A stretch of 64,000 nt of DNA, from the NCBI RefSeq assembly GCF_910585425.1, contig NZ_CAJUCP010000020.1, positions 1 to 64,000 of the forward strand, read 5' to 3'. The stretch comes from an uncultured Acetatifactor sp. Lineage in GTDB: Bacteria; Bacillota; Clostridia; Lachnospirales; Lachnospiraceae. The position numbers were made by a program, and so were the translations under genes. Shown piece by piece: positions 27,280 to 35,490 of this stretch (the stretch's first letter is position 1; each line of letters starts with the position of its first letter). Below the pieces are notes generated by a model that searched no databases, was not told where the DNA came from, and was given only the letters and a program-made list of their open reading frames with translations.

Positions 27280-28014
27280 TCACATCCTCTCCAGCAGCGC
27301 CCCCTTCATGTTCCTGGCGAACAGGCATCTCTCTCCGTTTTTCATCCGTATCTCTCTGTCCTTCAGATCCAGCTCCGCAATCTGCTCCACATTCACCAGA
27401 TAGGCCCTGTGGGTCCGCAGGAACCTGCTCCCCAGCTGCCCCCCCAGCTCCCGCAGGCTGCCGATGAAGTCGAACCAGTCGTTCACCCCGTGGAGGGCGA
27501 TCCTGTGGGTGCCCGGGGCGGCCTCGAAGAACATGATTTCGTCTATTGGTACATGTTTTACCACATCCATCACCTTCACGGAGAAGAATTCCCTGTGCTC
27601 TCCCTGCTCCGCCCGCATGCGCTCCGTGATCACCGAAAGGCTCTTCCCAAGCCCCTCCTCCATCTTCTCCATGCTTTCCTTCACAATATAGTCCAGAGCC
27701 TCCAGATGGTAGCGGAACGTCTCGAAGGCCAGGTTCCCATAGGCTGTCACATAGATGATGAACCCCCTGGGATCCAGCCTCCTGATCTCCCGCCCCAGAG
27801 CGAACCCGTCCATTTCCTCCCCTTTCAGCTCCACGTCCAGGAAGTAGATCCCTCTCCCCGGATTCTTTTCCACTGCCTCCAGAATCTCTCCCGGACGGCC
27901 GCTGCAAAGGGCGATCTCCATGTCATACCCCTGTATCATGATCTGTTTTTCCAGACATTCCCTCTGGATTCTGCGGACTTCCTCCTCGTCCTCGCAAATG
28001 TATACCGACAGCAC
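27280..28014 (-). CDS. LytTR-family response regulator
   Basis: 244-residue regulator: receiver domain with acidic CEDEEE and phospho-acceptor Asp60 in IYFLDVEL, then a LytTR DNA-binding domain from about residue 140 (FFSVKVMDVVKHVPIDEIMF, FLRTHRAYLVNVEQI). The start is GTG 28014, placed 5 nt after AAGGAGG; the frame remains open far upstream through the 112-bp repeats, but that extension is low-complexity read-through and lacks an RBS. Its kinase is encoded 388 nt upstream, an unusually large gap for such a pair. Confidence 0.9.
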   Translation of the reverse strand: MLSVYICEDEEEVRRIQRECLEKQIMIQGYDMEIALCSGRPGEILEAVEKNPGRGIYFLDVELKGEEMDGFALGREIRRLDPRGFIIYVTAYGNLAFETFRYHLEALDYIVKESMEKMEEGLGKSLSVITERMRAEQGEHREFFSVKVMDVVKHVPIDEIMFFEAAPGTHRIALHGVNDWFDFIGSLRELGGQLGSRFLRTHRAYLVNVEQIAELDLKDREIRMKNGERCLFARNMKGALLERM

Positions 28015-28026
28015 CTTTTCCTCCTT

Positions 28027-28388
28027 ATTCCAGTTCCGCTTCTGTCCCGCACAGCCCCCAGACATGGGCAGAGAATTTCCGGCCGCGAAAGAGATGCGTC
28101 CGTAAATCCTCTGGGGGGCTGGCCGGGACAGACGCTGTATTCCAGTTCCGCTTCTGTCCCGCACAACCCCCAGACATGGGCAGAGAATTTCCGGCCGCGA
28201 AAAAAATGCGTCCGTAAATCCTCTGGGGGGCCGTGCGGGACAGACGCTGTATTCCAGTTCCGCTTCTGCCCCGCACAACCCCCAGACATGGGCAGAAAAT
28301 TTCCGGCCGCGAAAGAGATGCGTCCGTAAATCCTCTGGGGGCTGGCCGGGCAGACGCTGTATTCCAGTTCCGCATCTGTCCCGCACAG
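28027..28388. repeat. ~112-bp tandem repeat array between kinase and regulator genes
   Basis: Units start with ATTCCAGTTCCGC at 28027, 28139, 28251 and 28361 (periods 112, 112, 110), and the fourth is only about 28 bp long. Each unit carries CCCCCAGA paired with TCTGGGGGG. Across unit borders GGGACAG pairs with CTGTCCC, so the transcript could fold into alternating stem-loops. All units lie downstream of the kinase stop and upstream of the regulator RBS. Confidence 0.93.
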
Positions 28389-28401
28389 CAACTATTATAA
28401 T

Positions 28402-29772
28402 TTACTTCCCGCTCTGCTCCCGCACCTTAAACTCCTGGATGAAATATCCTTCCTGCACCGCCGTGGCAGGCAGCACGTCCTCATAGCCCGCCAGAATCTT
28501 CCGGTAGCTGGCAAGCCCCAGGCCCCTGTCCGCCCCTTTGGTGGAATACCCCTGCTGCCAGATCTTATGGACGTCAACGGTATGGTACAGCCGGTTCTTC
28601 ACCCGGAACGTGGTGTACCCCTCCTGGCTGCTGATCATGATATGCACCCGTGCGTCCTCCCGCCCCCTGACCTCCTCCATGGCATTGTCGATGAGGATCC
28701 CTAAGCATCTGCACAGATCCGTGGTCCTGCACCTGGTCCCCTGGAAGGGGTGCATCACCTCCAGCTCACAGACCGTGCCGTCCCTCTGCATCTGGGCCAG
28801 CTTTGTGAGGAGCAGCCCCTTTACCTCCGTCATGCAGACATTGCCAAGCTGTCCCATCTGCCTGATCCGGTCTCCGATCTGGCTGTCGAAGTCCTCCGTC
28901 ATCTCCTGGATGAAGCAGTGCGTCTTCGCAAGCTCCCCCTCCCTTGCCGTAAGATACAGCCCCGACATCATATTTTTGTAATCATGCCGGAAGCGCCGCA
29001 TCTCCTCCTGCATCCCTTCCAGCGTCTTTATATAGACATCCTGCTGCTGGAGGATGATCTGCTGGGAGGCGAATTCCCTGCGCTGCCATTCCTCCATTCC
29101 CATGTGGTGGAACAAGACCAAGGCCACGGGCAGCATGAGCAGCATAATGCCCAGGCTGACATTGCGGCTCACCCCACTGCCCATGAGGAGGTCTGCGGGC
29201 CCATAGATCAGAATCGGATATGCGCTCAGGCAGATCATGCCCCGGCTCCAGAACTCCCCATGCTCCAGCCACCGGCGATACGCGTCTCCCACCTTCATTT
29301 TATACAGGAGGTACAGAAGCAGAAAAAATGCCCCGGGCCCCACCCCATAGTTCACCAACATGTACACCCTGCGCTCTTCCGGGATGCTCAGCGCAAGGGC
29401 TCTGTCCGTGAAAATCAGAAAGGACAGGGTCCCCGAATACTCCAGTACAATTCCCGTAAACAAGACAATGCCCCAGCACCGCCGGAATTTTTCACGAAAA
29501 ATCAGGCCCACGCAGAACGCATTCACGATCAGTTGCAGGTAAAGCAGCAGTATGCTGTTGAAAATATGCACCAGTAAGCCTTGCTTGTAAAAAACGGTAG
29601 CAATGAATATGCCCAACCCCTGGCAGACCATCGCAAGGGCGATTCTGCAAAGTCCGCATTTCCTCGAATCGGCGGGCAGAATCTTCAGCACCGCCATGCC
29701 CACGAAGACCACGCACACCAGACTCACAACAGACGCCACCGTATTATGGGCGAATACACTGATAAAACTCAT
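28402..29772 (-). CDS. GHKL sensor histidine kinase (AgrC/VirS-like)
   Basis: 456 residues. Six to seven N-terminal membrane helices (to about residue 205) are followed by a dimerisation helix with phospho-acceptor His in FRHDYKNMMSGL near 263, and a GHKL ATPase domain with LGILIDNAMEEV and DRGLGLASYRKIL. This class senses peptides in agr-type systems. It is encoded 6 nt after the M20 dipeptidase and upstream of the LytTR regulator, with the repeat array in between. Confidence 0.9.
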   Translation of the reverse strand: MSFISVFAHNTVASVVSLVCVVFVGMAVLKILPADSRKCGLCRIALAMVCQGLGIFIATVFYKQGLLVHIFNSILLLYLQLIVNAFCVGLIFREKFRRCWGIVLFTGIVLEYSGTLSFLIFTDRALALSIPEERRVYMLVNYGVGPGAFFLLLYLLYKMKVGDAYRRWLEHGEFWSRGMICLSAYPILIYGPADLLMGSGVSRNVSLGIMLLMLPVALVLFHHMGMEEWQRREFASQQIILQQQDVYIKTLEGMQEEMRRFRHDYKNMMSGLYLTAREGELAKTHCFIQEMTEDFDSQIGDRIRQMGQLGNVCMTEVKGLLLTKLAQMQRDGTVCELEVMHPFQGTRCRTTDLCRCLGILIDNAMEEVRGREDARVHIMISSQEGYTTFRVKNRLYHTVDVHKIWQQGYSTKGADRGLGLASYRKILAGYEDVLPATAVQEGYFIQEFKVREQSGK

Positions 29773-29778
29773 GGCCCG

Positions 29779-31350
29779 TCACAGCTCCACATCGTTCAGC
29801 GCCACGATGGCACAGGCGTAGATTTTCATGGCCTCCACGAACAGACGCAGGTTCAGCGCCTCGTCCGGCTCATGCCCGCCCCCATGCCCCGGGGCGAAGA
29901 GGCGCTCCCTGGCCTCCTTGTCCTCCTCGCTTTCCTTTATGCCGCCGGGGCCGTAGGAAAAGGCGTTGGGGAGCTTCCTGGCATAGGTGCCGCCTCCCAT
30001 CACATAGCTTTTGGCATCGCTTCCCGTGAGCTCATTGTATACATTCGTCAGCACGTCCACAGCCGGATGCTCCTTGGGAAAATACCCGGGCCTGGAATTG
30101 CGCTCCAGCCGGAAGCGGATTTTGTTGGCGGCGCCGTAGGCCGTGAGGGCTGCGATGTCCTCCTGGTCCTTAGCCGTGATGGCATAGCGGATGTTCAAGG
30201 TCAGGCTCAGATGTCCCTCCTCCATGGCCAGCACCGTGCCTGCGCAGGTGGTCTGGCCGGACACTTCGTCCCGGTAGGCGATTCCCACTTCCGCCCCGTC
30301 ATACTCTTCCGTGAGCTTTCCAATCTTCGCGAACAGCTCCCTGTCATTTTCCGACAGGGATGTCATATTTTTCAGGAAAACACACAGCTCATGGATGGCA
30401 TTGACGCTGCCGTGAGGAGCCGCGCTGTGCTTGCTGGTTCCGCAGGCGGTGACGCGGATGCCCCGGGCTTCAATCTCCCAGGAAATCCTGCCGGCTGTTG
30501 CGGCCTTGTCCTGCACCGGCCCGCCTGTCGCGCGCTTTTCTCCGGTCCTTTCCGCTGCGTCCCCACATGCTTCTGGATCGCGCTCTCTGGCATCCGCAGC
30601 ATCTTCCGGCACAGCCCCGGCAGCCCCGCACAGCCTGTCCAGCTCCGCCCGCAGCTCCTCACTGTCCGCCAGCACCACCCAGGCCCTGTCGGGAATCATG
30701 TTGCTGGCATTGCCGCCCCTGGCCTCCAGCACCTGGGCGGACACTGCGCCCTCGGTAATCATCTGCCCCTCCAGGATGCCCTTCTCGCCGTAGCACACCG
30801 GGAAGCCGCTGTCAGGGGTCATGGACAGCTTGGGCGCGGGATAGTGGGCGGTGTAGTATTCCATATCCTCCATCCCCCGCTCCTCGTCCGTTCCCACGAA
30901 CAGGCACAGCTCATGCTTCAGCGGCACTTTCAGCTCCCGCAGGCACTCCATCACATACAGGATGCCTATGGCAGGCCCCTTGTTGTCCGAGACGCCCCGG
31001 CCAATCAGGAACCGGTCCTTCACCACCGGGTCGAAGGGCCCGTTCTCCCAGCCGTTCCCGGTAGGCACCACGTCCAGATGGTTCCAGAATCCGATCAGGT
31101 TGTCCCAGTGCTTTTCCTCCCCGCCGATGCTGCCTACGATATTGCCATGATTCTCACAGTGGAAGCCATGCTCCCTGCCGATGGCCAGCATCTCCTCCAG
31201 GGCCTGCACGCAGCCTCTCCCGAAGGGCGTATCGTCCGTGCCGGGCCGGGAGACGCTGTCGATGCGCACCAGCCGCTTGATGTCCTCCACCATGGCATTT
31301 TTATGTTCCTCCAGCCACGCGCCTGCCTTTTCGTACAATTCTCTGTCCAT
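29779..31350 (-). CDS. M20-family metallopeptidase (Sapep/PepV-like dipeptidase)
   Basis: 523-residue zinc peptidase. Metal-binding motifs are GFWNHLDVVPTGNGW (about residue 83), IGRGVSDNKGP and FVGTDEERGMEDM; the C-terminal part has YVMGGGTYARKL and APGHGGGHEPDE. It probably hydrolyses dipeptides or unusual beta-amino peptides in the cytosol. A low-complexity insert (about residues 235-290, GAAGAVPEDAADARERD onward) interrupts the lid domain and is absent from typical members. It directly precedes the GHKL kinase, so transcription is probably shared. Confidence 0.9.
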   Translation of the reverse strand: MDRELYEKAGAWLEEHKNAMVEDIKRLVRIDSVSRPGTDDTPFGRGCVQALEEMLAIGREHGFHCENHGNIVGSIGGEEKHWDNLIGFWNHLDVVPTGNGWENGPFDPVVKDRFLIGRGVSDNKGPAIGILYVMECLRELKVPLKHELCLFVGTDEERGMEDMEYYTAHYPAPKLSMTPDSGFPVCYGEKGILEGQMITEGAVSAQVLEARGGNASNMIPDRAWVVLADSEELRAELDRLCGAAGAVPEDAADARERDPEACGDAAERTGEKRATGGPVQDKAATAGRISWEIEARGIRVTACGTSKHSAAPHGSVNAIHELCVFLKNMTSLSENDRELFAKIGKLTEEYDGAEVGIAYRDEVSGQTTCAGTVLAMEEGHLSLTLNIRYAITAKDQEDIAALTAYGAANKIRFRLERNSRPGYFPKEHPAVDVLTNVYNELTGSDAKSYVMGGGTYARKLPNAFSYGPGGIKESEEDKEARERLFAPGHGGGHEPDEALNLRLFVEAMKIYACAIVALNDVEL

Positions 31351-31629
31351 GCCTGTTCCCTCTCAATCTGTGGTTTTCTGTTTTCCATGCCCCGCCATAC
31401 TTCCACGGTATATTTCATCCTCTCATTTTATAACCTTTTCCTCTTCTTTACAAGTGCGTGCGAGAGAAATATTTCCGGTCGCATATGGACACTGACCAGG
31501 AAATGAGAAAGGCCGCCTCCTTGTCCGGGCAGCCTTGATTCCCTGATGATCTGTCCGCACGCTCCTACAGGCCATAGGCAGATGCTTTGTCTGCGCCGGA
31601 CATGCTATTTCTGGAAATTCCCAGAATCC

Positions 31630-33015
31630 CTACGCCACGATATTGTTCAGCCACACGCCCTTCTTCACCAGCACGAACCCGATGACGCATTTGATCAAAT
31701 CCAGCATCTGGCAGCTTAAATACAGCGCCGCGATAGCCATGGTGGTATGGCGGCTGAGCACATAGGCCACCGGAATGCTGACGCACCAGAGGAACACGCT
31801 GTCGAAGAGGAACGTGATGATGGTCTTGCCTCCGGAGCGCAGGGTGAAATAAGTCGTGTGCAGGAATGCGAAGACCGGCATGCACAGCGCGGCCACCCGA
31901 AGCAACGCCGCGGCCAGGTGCTTTACCTCCCCACTGGTATTGTACAGCTGCGGGAACAGCGGTGCCGTCATGGCTACCACGGCCCCCATGCCTACGCTGC
32001 TCATCACCGCAAAGGCAATCAGCTTCCGGTCCGTATCCTTGGCCTCCTCCATCTTCCCGGCCCCCAGGAGCTGCCCCACGATGATGGACACGGCGCTTCC
32101 CATGGCCACGAACACCACGTTGAACAGGTTGGAGATTACCGTGGAGATGTTCAGGGCCGCCACCGCGTCCAGCCCCCTGGTGGAATAGCACTGGGTCATG
32201 ATGGCCATGCCCGCGGACCAGAGGATCTCATTGAGCATCAGGGGCGTACCCTTGCTGACGATGTTCCAGGAGAGCTGCCCGGGAACCTTCCACTCCTTGT
32301 AGGCTCCCACGATGAAAGGCATCTTCTCCGGATTCCTGTGGGTCCAGGCAATGACCACGGCCATCTGCACATACCGGGAAATCACCGTGGCAATGGCAGC
32401 GCCCACCACGCCCAGCTCCGGGAAGCCCAGCTTACCGAAAATCAGTACATAGTTCAGCGCCAGGTTCACCAGCACCGCCACCACCCCAGCTATCATGGGC
32501 ACCTTCGTCTCGCCGCCCTCCCTCAGGGTGCTGGCATATATCTCCTCCAGCACAAAGGGCGGCAGCCCGGCAAGCATCACCCAGAGGTATTCCCGCCCAT
32601 ACCCCAGCGTGGCCTGCAGGGCCTGGTCGTTGCCCTCCCCGTGGAGATACATCTGTATCAGCTGCTCCCCTCCGGCCATCAGAATCACCGTGCCCAGCAC
32701 CAGGATCCCCAGGCCCACATAAATCTTGAACCGCAGGGTATGCTGGACACCCTTGTGGTTCCGGCAGCCGAAGAACTGGGCGCTAAAGATTCCCACCCCG
32801 GAAAGCGCCCCGAAGATGGCCAGATTGAATACCATCAACAGCTGGTTCACGATGGCGATGCCGGACATCTGCTCTGTGCCGATCCGCCCCACCATGATAT
32901 TGTCCAGCAGGCCTACGAAATTCGTGATGCCGTTCTGAATCATGATGGGCACCGTCACCGTCAGTACCATGCGGTAGAATGCTCTGTCTCCAAATAGCTT
33001 TTTCCTGATGTTCAT
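31630..33015 (-). CDS. MATE-family efflux transporter
   Basis: 461-residue, 12-helix multidrug/toxic-compound extrusion protein. Duplicated MatE repeats are visible: IMIQNGITNFVGLLDNIMVG near the start and LNEILWSAGMAIMTQCY in the second half. The ATG at 33015 (MNIRKKLFGDRAFYRM) follows AGAGGGATT; the frame is open to 33054. It is a single gene, and the 279-nt gap downstream (31351-31629) shows no gene. Confidence 0.92.
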   Translation of the reverse strand: MNIRKKLFGDRAFYRMVLTVTVPIMIQNGITNFVGLLDNIMVGRIGTEQMSGIAIVNQLLMVFNLAIFGALSGVGIFSAQFFGCRNHKGVQHTLRFKIYVGLGILVLGTVILMAGGEQLIQMYLHGEGNDQALQATLGYGREYLWVMLAGLPPFVLEEIYASTLREGGETKVPMIAGVVAVLVNLALNYVLIFGKLGFPELGVVGAAIATVISRYVQMAVVIAWTHRNPEKMPFIVGAYKEWKVPGQLSWNIVSKGTPLMLNEILWSAGMAIMTQCYSTRGLDAVAALNISTVISNLFNVVFVAMGSAVSIIVGQLLGAGKMEEAKDTDRKLIAFAVMSSVGMGAVVAMTAPLFPQLYNTSGEVKHLAAALLRVAALCMPVFAFLHTTYFTLRSGGKTIITFLFDSVFLWCVSIPVAYVLSRHTTMAIAALYLSCQMLDLIKCVIGFVLVKKGVWLNNIVA

Positions 33016-33165
33016 AATCCCTCTCCCATCTATGTACTTGTGTACCGAAACCACTGCCCCTGCCTGAAGTGCAGTGGTGTCTATTCTACACCATAGGGCC
33101 TGGATTTGTCTATGTATTTTCTTGACAATCCTGCGGAAAATTGCTGCAAAGCAAGCCGACTTTTT

Positions 33166-33572
33166 TCTTTCTCCTCTTCATATTTGCCTATGCCCAGCAG
33201 AACGCTGATGGTGCTGGCGGTCTCATCGTCCAGCTTCTTTATTTTATTGGCCTTTTACAGCATAGTCTTCGCCTGCCGGTACTCGGCCAGCGGCATTCCT
33301 GCTATCTCGCAGGCCCTCTCCAGAGTGCAGTGCAGGTTTTTCATGATGCTCTCCGTAACACTGATTATCCGGCGCGCTTCTCCACGCGCTTCCCCTTCAA
33401 CAATCCCTTCCTGTCTGCTGTCCTCCATCATATCCTCTATCGCTTTGCACAAATCGTATTCCCCCTCCTCCGTCCGATATTTTTCTTTCTCCTCTTCATA
33501 TTTGCCTATGCCCAGCAGAACGCTGATGGTGCTGGCGGTCTCATCGTCCAGCTTCTTTATTTTATTGGCCTT
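33166..33572 (-). pseudogene. tandemly duplicated 3' ends of the Rpn-type gene
   Basis: Immediately after the stop of the Rpn-type gene, its last ~100 codons are repeated once in full (33255-33572, unit 318 bp) and again in part (33166-33254). The copies lack starts but remain in the same reading frame as the parent, each terminated by the same KTML-stop. The linker sequence after each stop (AAGGCCAATAAAATAAAG) is part of the duplicated unit. The parental module is 24 bp longer because it has extra EARG repeats. Confidence 0.9.
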
Positions 33573-34580
33573 TTACAGCATAGTCTTCGCCTGCCGGTAC
33601 TCGGCCAGCGGCATTCCTGCTATCTCGCAGGCCCTCTCCAGAGTGCAGTGCAGGTTTTTCATGATGCTCTCCGTAACACTGATTATCCGGCGCGCATCTC
33701 CACGTGCTTCTCCACGCGCTTCTCCACGCGCTTCCCCTTCAACAATCCCTTCCTGTCTGCTGTCCTCCATCATATCCTCTATCGCTTTGCACAAATCGTA
33801 TTCCCCCTCCTCCGTCCGATACTTTTCTTTCTCCTCTTCATATTTGCCTATACCCAGCAGAACGCTGATGGTGCTGGCGGTCTCATCGTCCAGCTTCCTG
33901 TATGCCGAGGCTTTGCCCATGAACTCCTTCAGCCGCTTCTTATCCCCATGGTACGGCAGGATAGTGAACAGCTCCTTCAGGGACGTCCGGAAGCCGGAGC
34001 AGTCCATGGGCTCGCAGGCGCTTACCAGGTGCAGCGGATAGTCCGCGAAATGCTCCTCCCACTCCGAACCGCCAGCCTCCTCCCCGGCTTCCCCGAAGTC
34101 CATCATGTCCTTCAGGCTCCTGGGGCCGTCCCAGGGCTCCGCGCCATGGTAGAGACAGATTGTGTAGACCGGCGCCAGCCTCTCCTCCCGCCCCATGCCG
34201 CTCATCCGCTCTCCGGCGCTCTTATAGACTTCCTCACCAGCCTTATCCCGCCTCCTGTTTTCCCTCTGGGCTTTCCTGATCTGTTTCCCATATTCTCTGC
34301 TGTCGTAGTCCATGACCCGCCAGGGCATGATGTAGTTGATCTCGCTCTGGCTCTCCACTGCCAGTATCTTCAGCTCCCTGCCGGACTTCAGGCGCTTCTT
34401 CAAGTCCCGCGCCCGGCCTCCCCCTTTCTCCCCCGGCTTCTCATGGTAGGCCTCCGATGCCTCCTCCAGCTCCCTGGCGTCCACCACCTGCCTCCCGCCG
34501 AAGTATGATTGGTTGAACAGGTCCGCGAACCTCCCGTGGTCCTCCAGGTAGGACAGCATGGCCTCATTCTTCTGTCCCAT
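33573..34580 (-). CDS. Rpn-family recombination-promoting nuclease/putative transposase
   Basis: 335-residue protein of the Rpn/PD-(D/E)XK transposase-like group. A conserved core is visible as KILAVESQSEINYIMPWRVM followed by DYDSREYGKQI (residues about 78-108), then PVYTICLYHGAEPWDGPRSL, and a coiled C-terminal tail with GEARGEARGEARGD repeats (about 282-295). ATG 34580 follows GGAGGGAGTCA; the frame is open to 34712. Rpn proteins promote RecA-independent recombination in E. coli; the role here is inferred. The short EARG repeat and the duplicated 3' end suggest active repeat dynamics. Confidence 0.8.
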   Translation of the reverse strand: MGQKNEAMLSYLEDHGRFADLFNQSYFGGRQVVDARELEEASEAYHEKPGEKGGGRARDLKKRLKSGRELKILAVESQSEINYIMPWRVMDYDSREYGKQIRKAQRENRRRDKAGEEVYKSAGERMSGMGREERLAPVYTICLYHGAEPWDGPRSLKDMMDFGEAGEEAGGSEWEEHFADYPLHLVSACEPMDCSGFRTSLKELFTILPYHGDKKRLKEFMGKASAYRKLDDETASTISVLLGIGKYEEEKEKYRTEEGEYDLCKAIEDMMEDSRQEGIVEGEARGEARGEARGDARRIISVTESIMKNLHCTLERACEIAGMPLAEYRQAKTML

Positions 34581-34759
34581 TGACTCCCTCCTCTCCGGCA
34601 GGGACTCATAGGCCCAATGCCCTCTACCTGCCATTCCACGCATTACTTTGATGTTTACAGTCCTTACGGTTCTACAGTTGCTTTTTCCAGTGAAAAACGG
34701 CAGAGATGCCATTTGACATCAGAAAGAAACAGAAATAAAGATTGTATTGCTATGAATCA

Positions 34760-34789
34760 AGAATACTATAGGGAACATGGAACTGTCAA
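34760..34789 (-). promoter_or_regulatory. predicted promoter of the Rpn-type gene
   Basis: Minus-strand TTGACA, 18 nt, TATTCT, about 180 nt before the ATG at 34580. This is the only clear promoter in the 247-bp gap. Confidence 0.6.
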
Positions 34790-34827
34790 GTGGGGATTTT
34801 GTGCTTTGGTACTTTTTCACGGGGCTT

Positions 34828-35322
34828 CTATTTCATGTCCGCGGCCATGGCCTCGAAGCAGTGCCCCAGGTAGATGATATGGGACATGGCCGTGATGGCG
34901 CAGCGCAGTATCTTCTTCTCCGGGCTGGCGGTGTTCCCCACATCCTCCAGCACCTCCTTGTACCCAAAGATGTACTGCAGCATGTTCTCCAGCTCCTGGC
35001 AGAAATAGTCGTAGGCCGTGGGCGTGTCGTGGGTACGTTTCTGCATCTCGAACAGACTGCCGATGTTCTCCATGGACAGGACATTCTTCGCGATTGCGAT
35101 GAAAAACAGATATGCGATCTGCTCTACATAATACTGCTTCTTCACGGGACTCTGGATATATCCCTTCTTCACATAATTGCTCACCATGGACGCGGTGATC
35201 TCCTGGCAGCCCAGCGCCGCCAGGCTGTTGTTCACATACCGCACCACCTGATCCAGATACAGCCCCATATCCGGCAGCTCATGATATCGGGGCATATGGA
35301 ATTCACTGATATTGACACTCAT
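34828..35322 (-). CDS. DUF1836 domain protein, predicted DNA-binding regulator
   Basis: 164 residues. The N-terminal half reads as a MerR-like helix-turn-helix (LDQVVRYVNNSLAALG, EITASMVSNYVKKGYIQSPVKKQYY), which is the DUF1836 pattern; the rest is helical. ATG 35322 follows AAGGAAG; the frame extends to 35412 without an RBS. It is divergent from degV, and the shared intergenic region contains paired palindromes, so it is a good candidate for the local repressor. No characterised member is known to me. Confidence 0.85.
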   Translation of the reverse strand: MSVNISEFHMPRYHELPDMGLYLDQVVRYVNNSLAALGCQEITASMVSNYVKKGYIQSPVKKQYYVEQIAYLFFIAIAKNVLSMENIGSLFEMQKRTHDTPTAYDYFCQELENMLQYIFGYKEVLEDVGNTASPEKKILRCAITAMSHIIYLGHCFEAMAADMK

Positions 35323-35349
35323 CTCACACGCTTCCTTCCTCTGCTGCCC

Positions 35350-35378
35350 ATTATAAGACAGATTCCTCCAAGCGTCAA
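35350..35378 (-). promoter_or_regulatory. predicted promoter of the DUF1836 gene
   Basis: Minus-strand TTGACG, 17 nt, TATAAT, ending 28 nt before the ATG at 35322. Confidence 0.75.
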
Positions 35379-35396
35379 CAAAATATGGAAAACCAC

Positions 35397-35425
35397 TTGA
35401 CAGGTTTTTCAAAAACTGTTATAAA
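35397..35425 (+). promoter_or_regulatory. predicted degV promoter
   Basis: TTGACA (35397-35402), 17-nt spacer, TATAAA (35420-35425), 66 nt upstream of the degV start. The spacer is almost entirely filled by the first palindrome. Confidence 0.8.
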
Positions 35426-35452
35426 TAACATATGAAAGGTTTTTCAAAAACC
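35403..35452. promoter_or_regulatory. paired palindromic operators between DUF1836 and degV
   Basis: GGTTTTTCAAAAACT (35403-35417) lies between the -35 and -10 of degV, and the perfect palindrome GGTTTTTCAAAAACC (35438-35452) starts 35 nt later, just after the likely transcription start. Centre-to-centre spacing is 35 bp. The arrangement is that of a repressor with two sites. Confidence 0.75.
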
Positions 35453-35490
35453 GATATTATAGTTTTCCATGCCTTAAGGAGGTTTTTTAC

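Noticed and set aside
27280..28386. N-terminal extension of the LytTR regulator through the 112-bp repeats
   Set aside because: The frame stays open, but the extension is read-through of repeats; the GTG at 28014 has AAGGAGG at ideal spacing and starts exactly at the receiver domain.
28027..28388. Insertion sequence or phage attachment repeats
   Set aside because: The units are strictly tandem, with no transposase, integrase or terminal inverted repeats.
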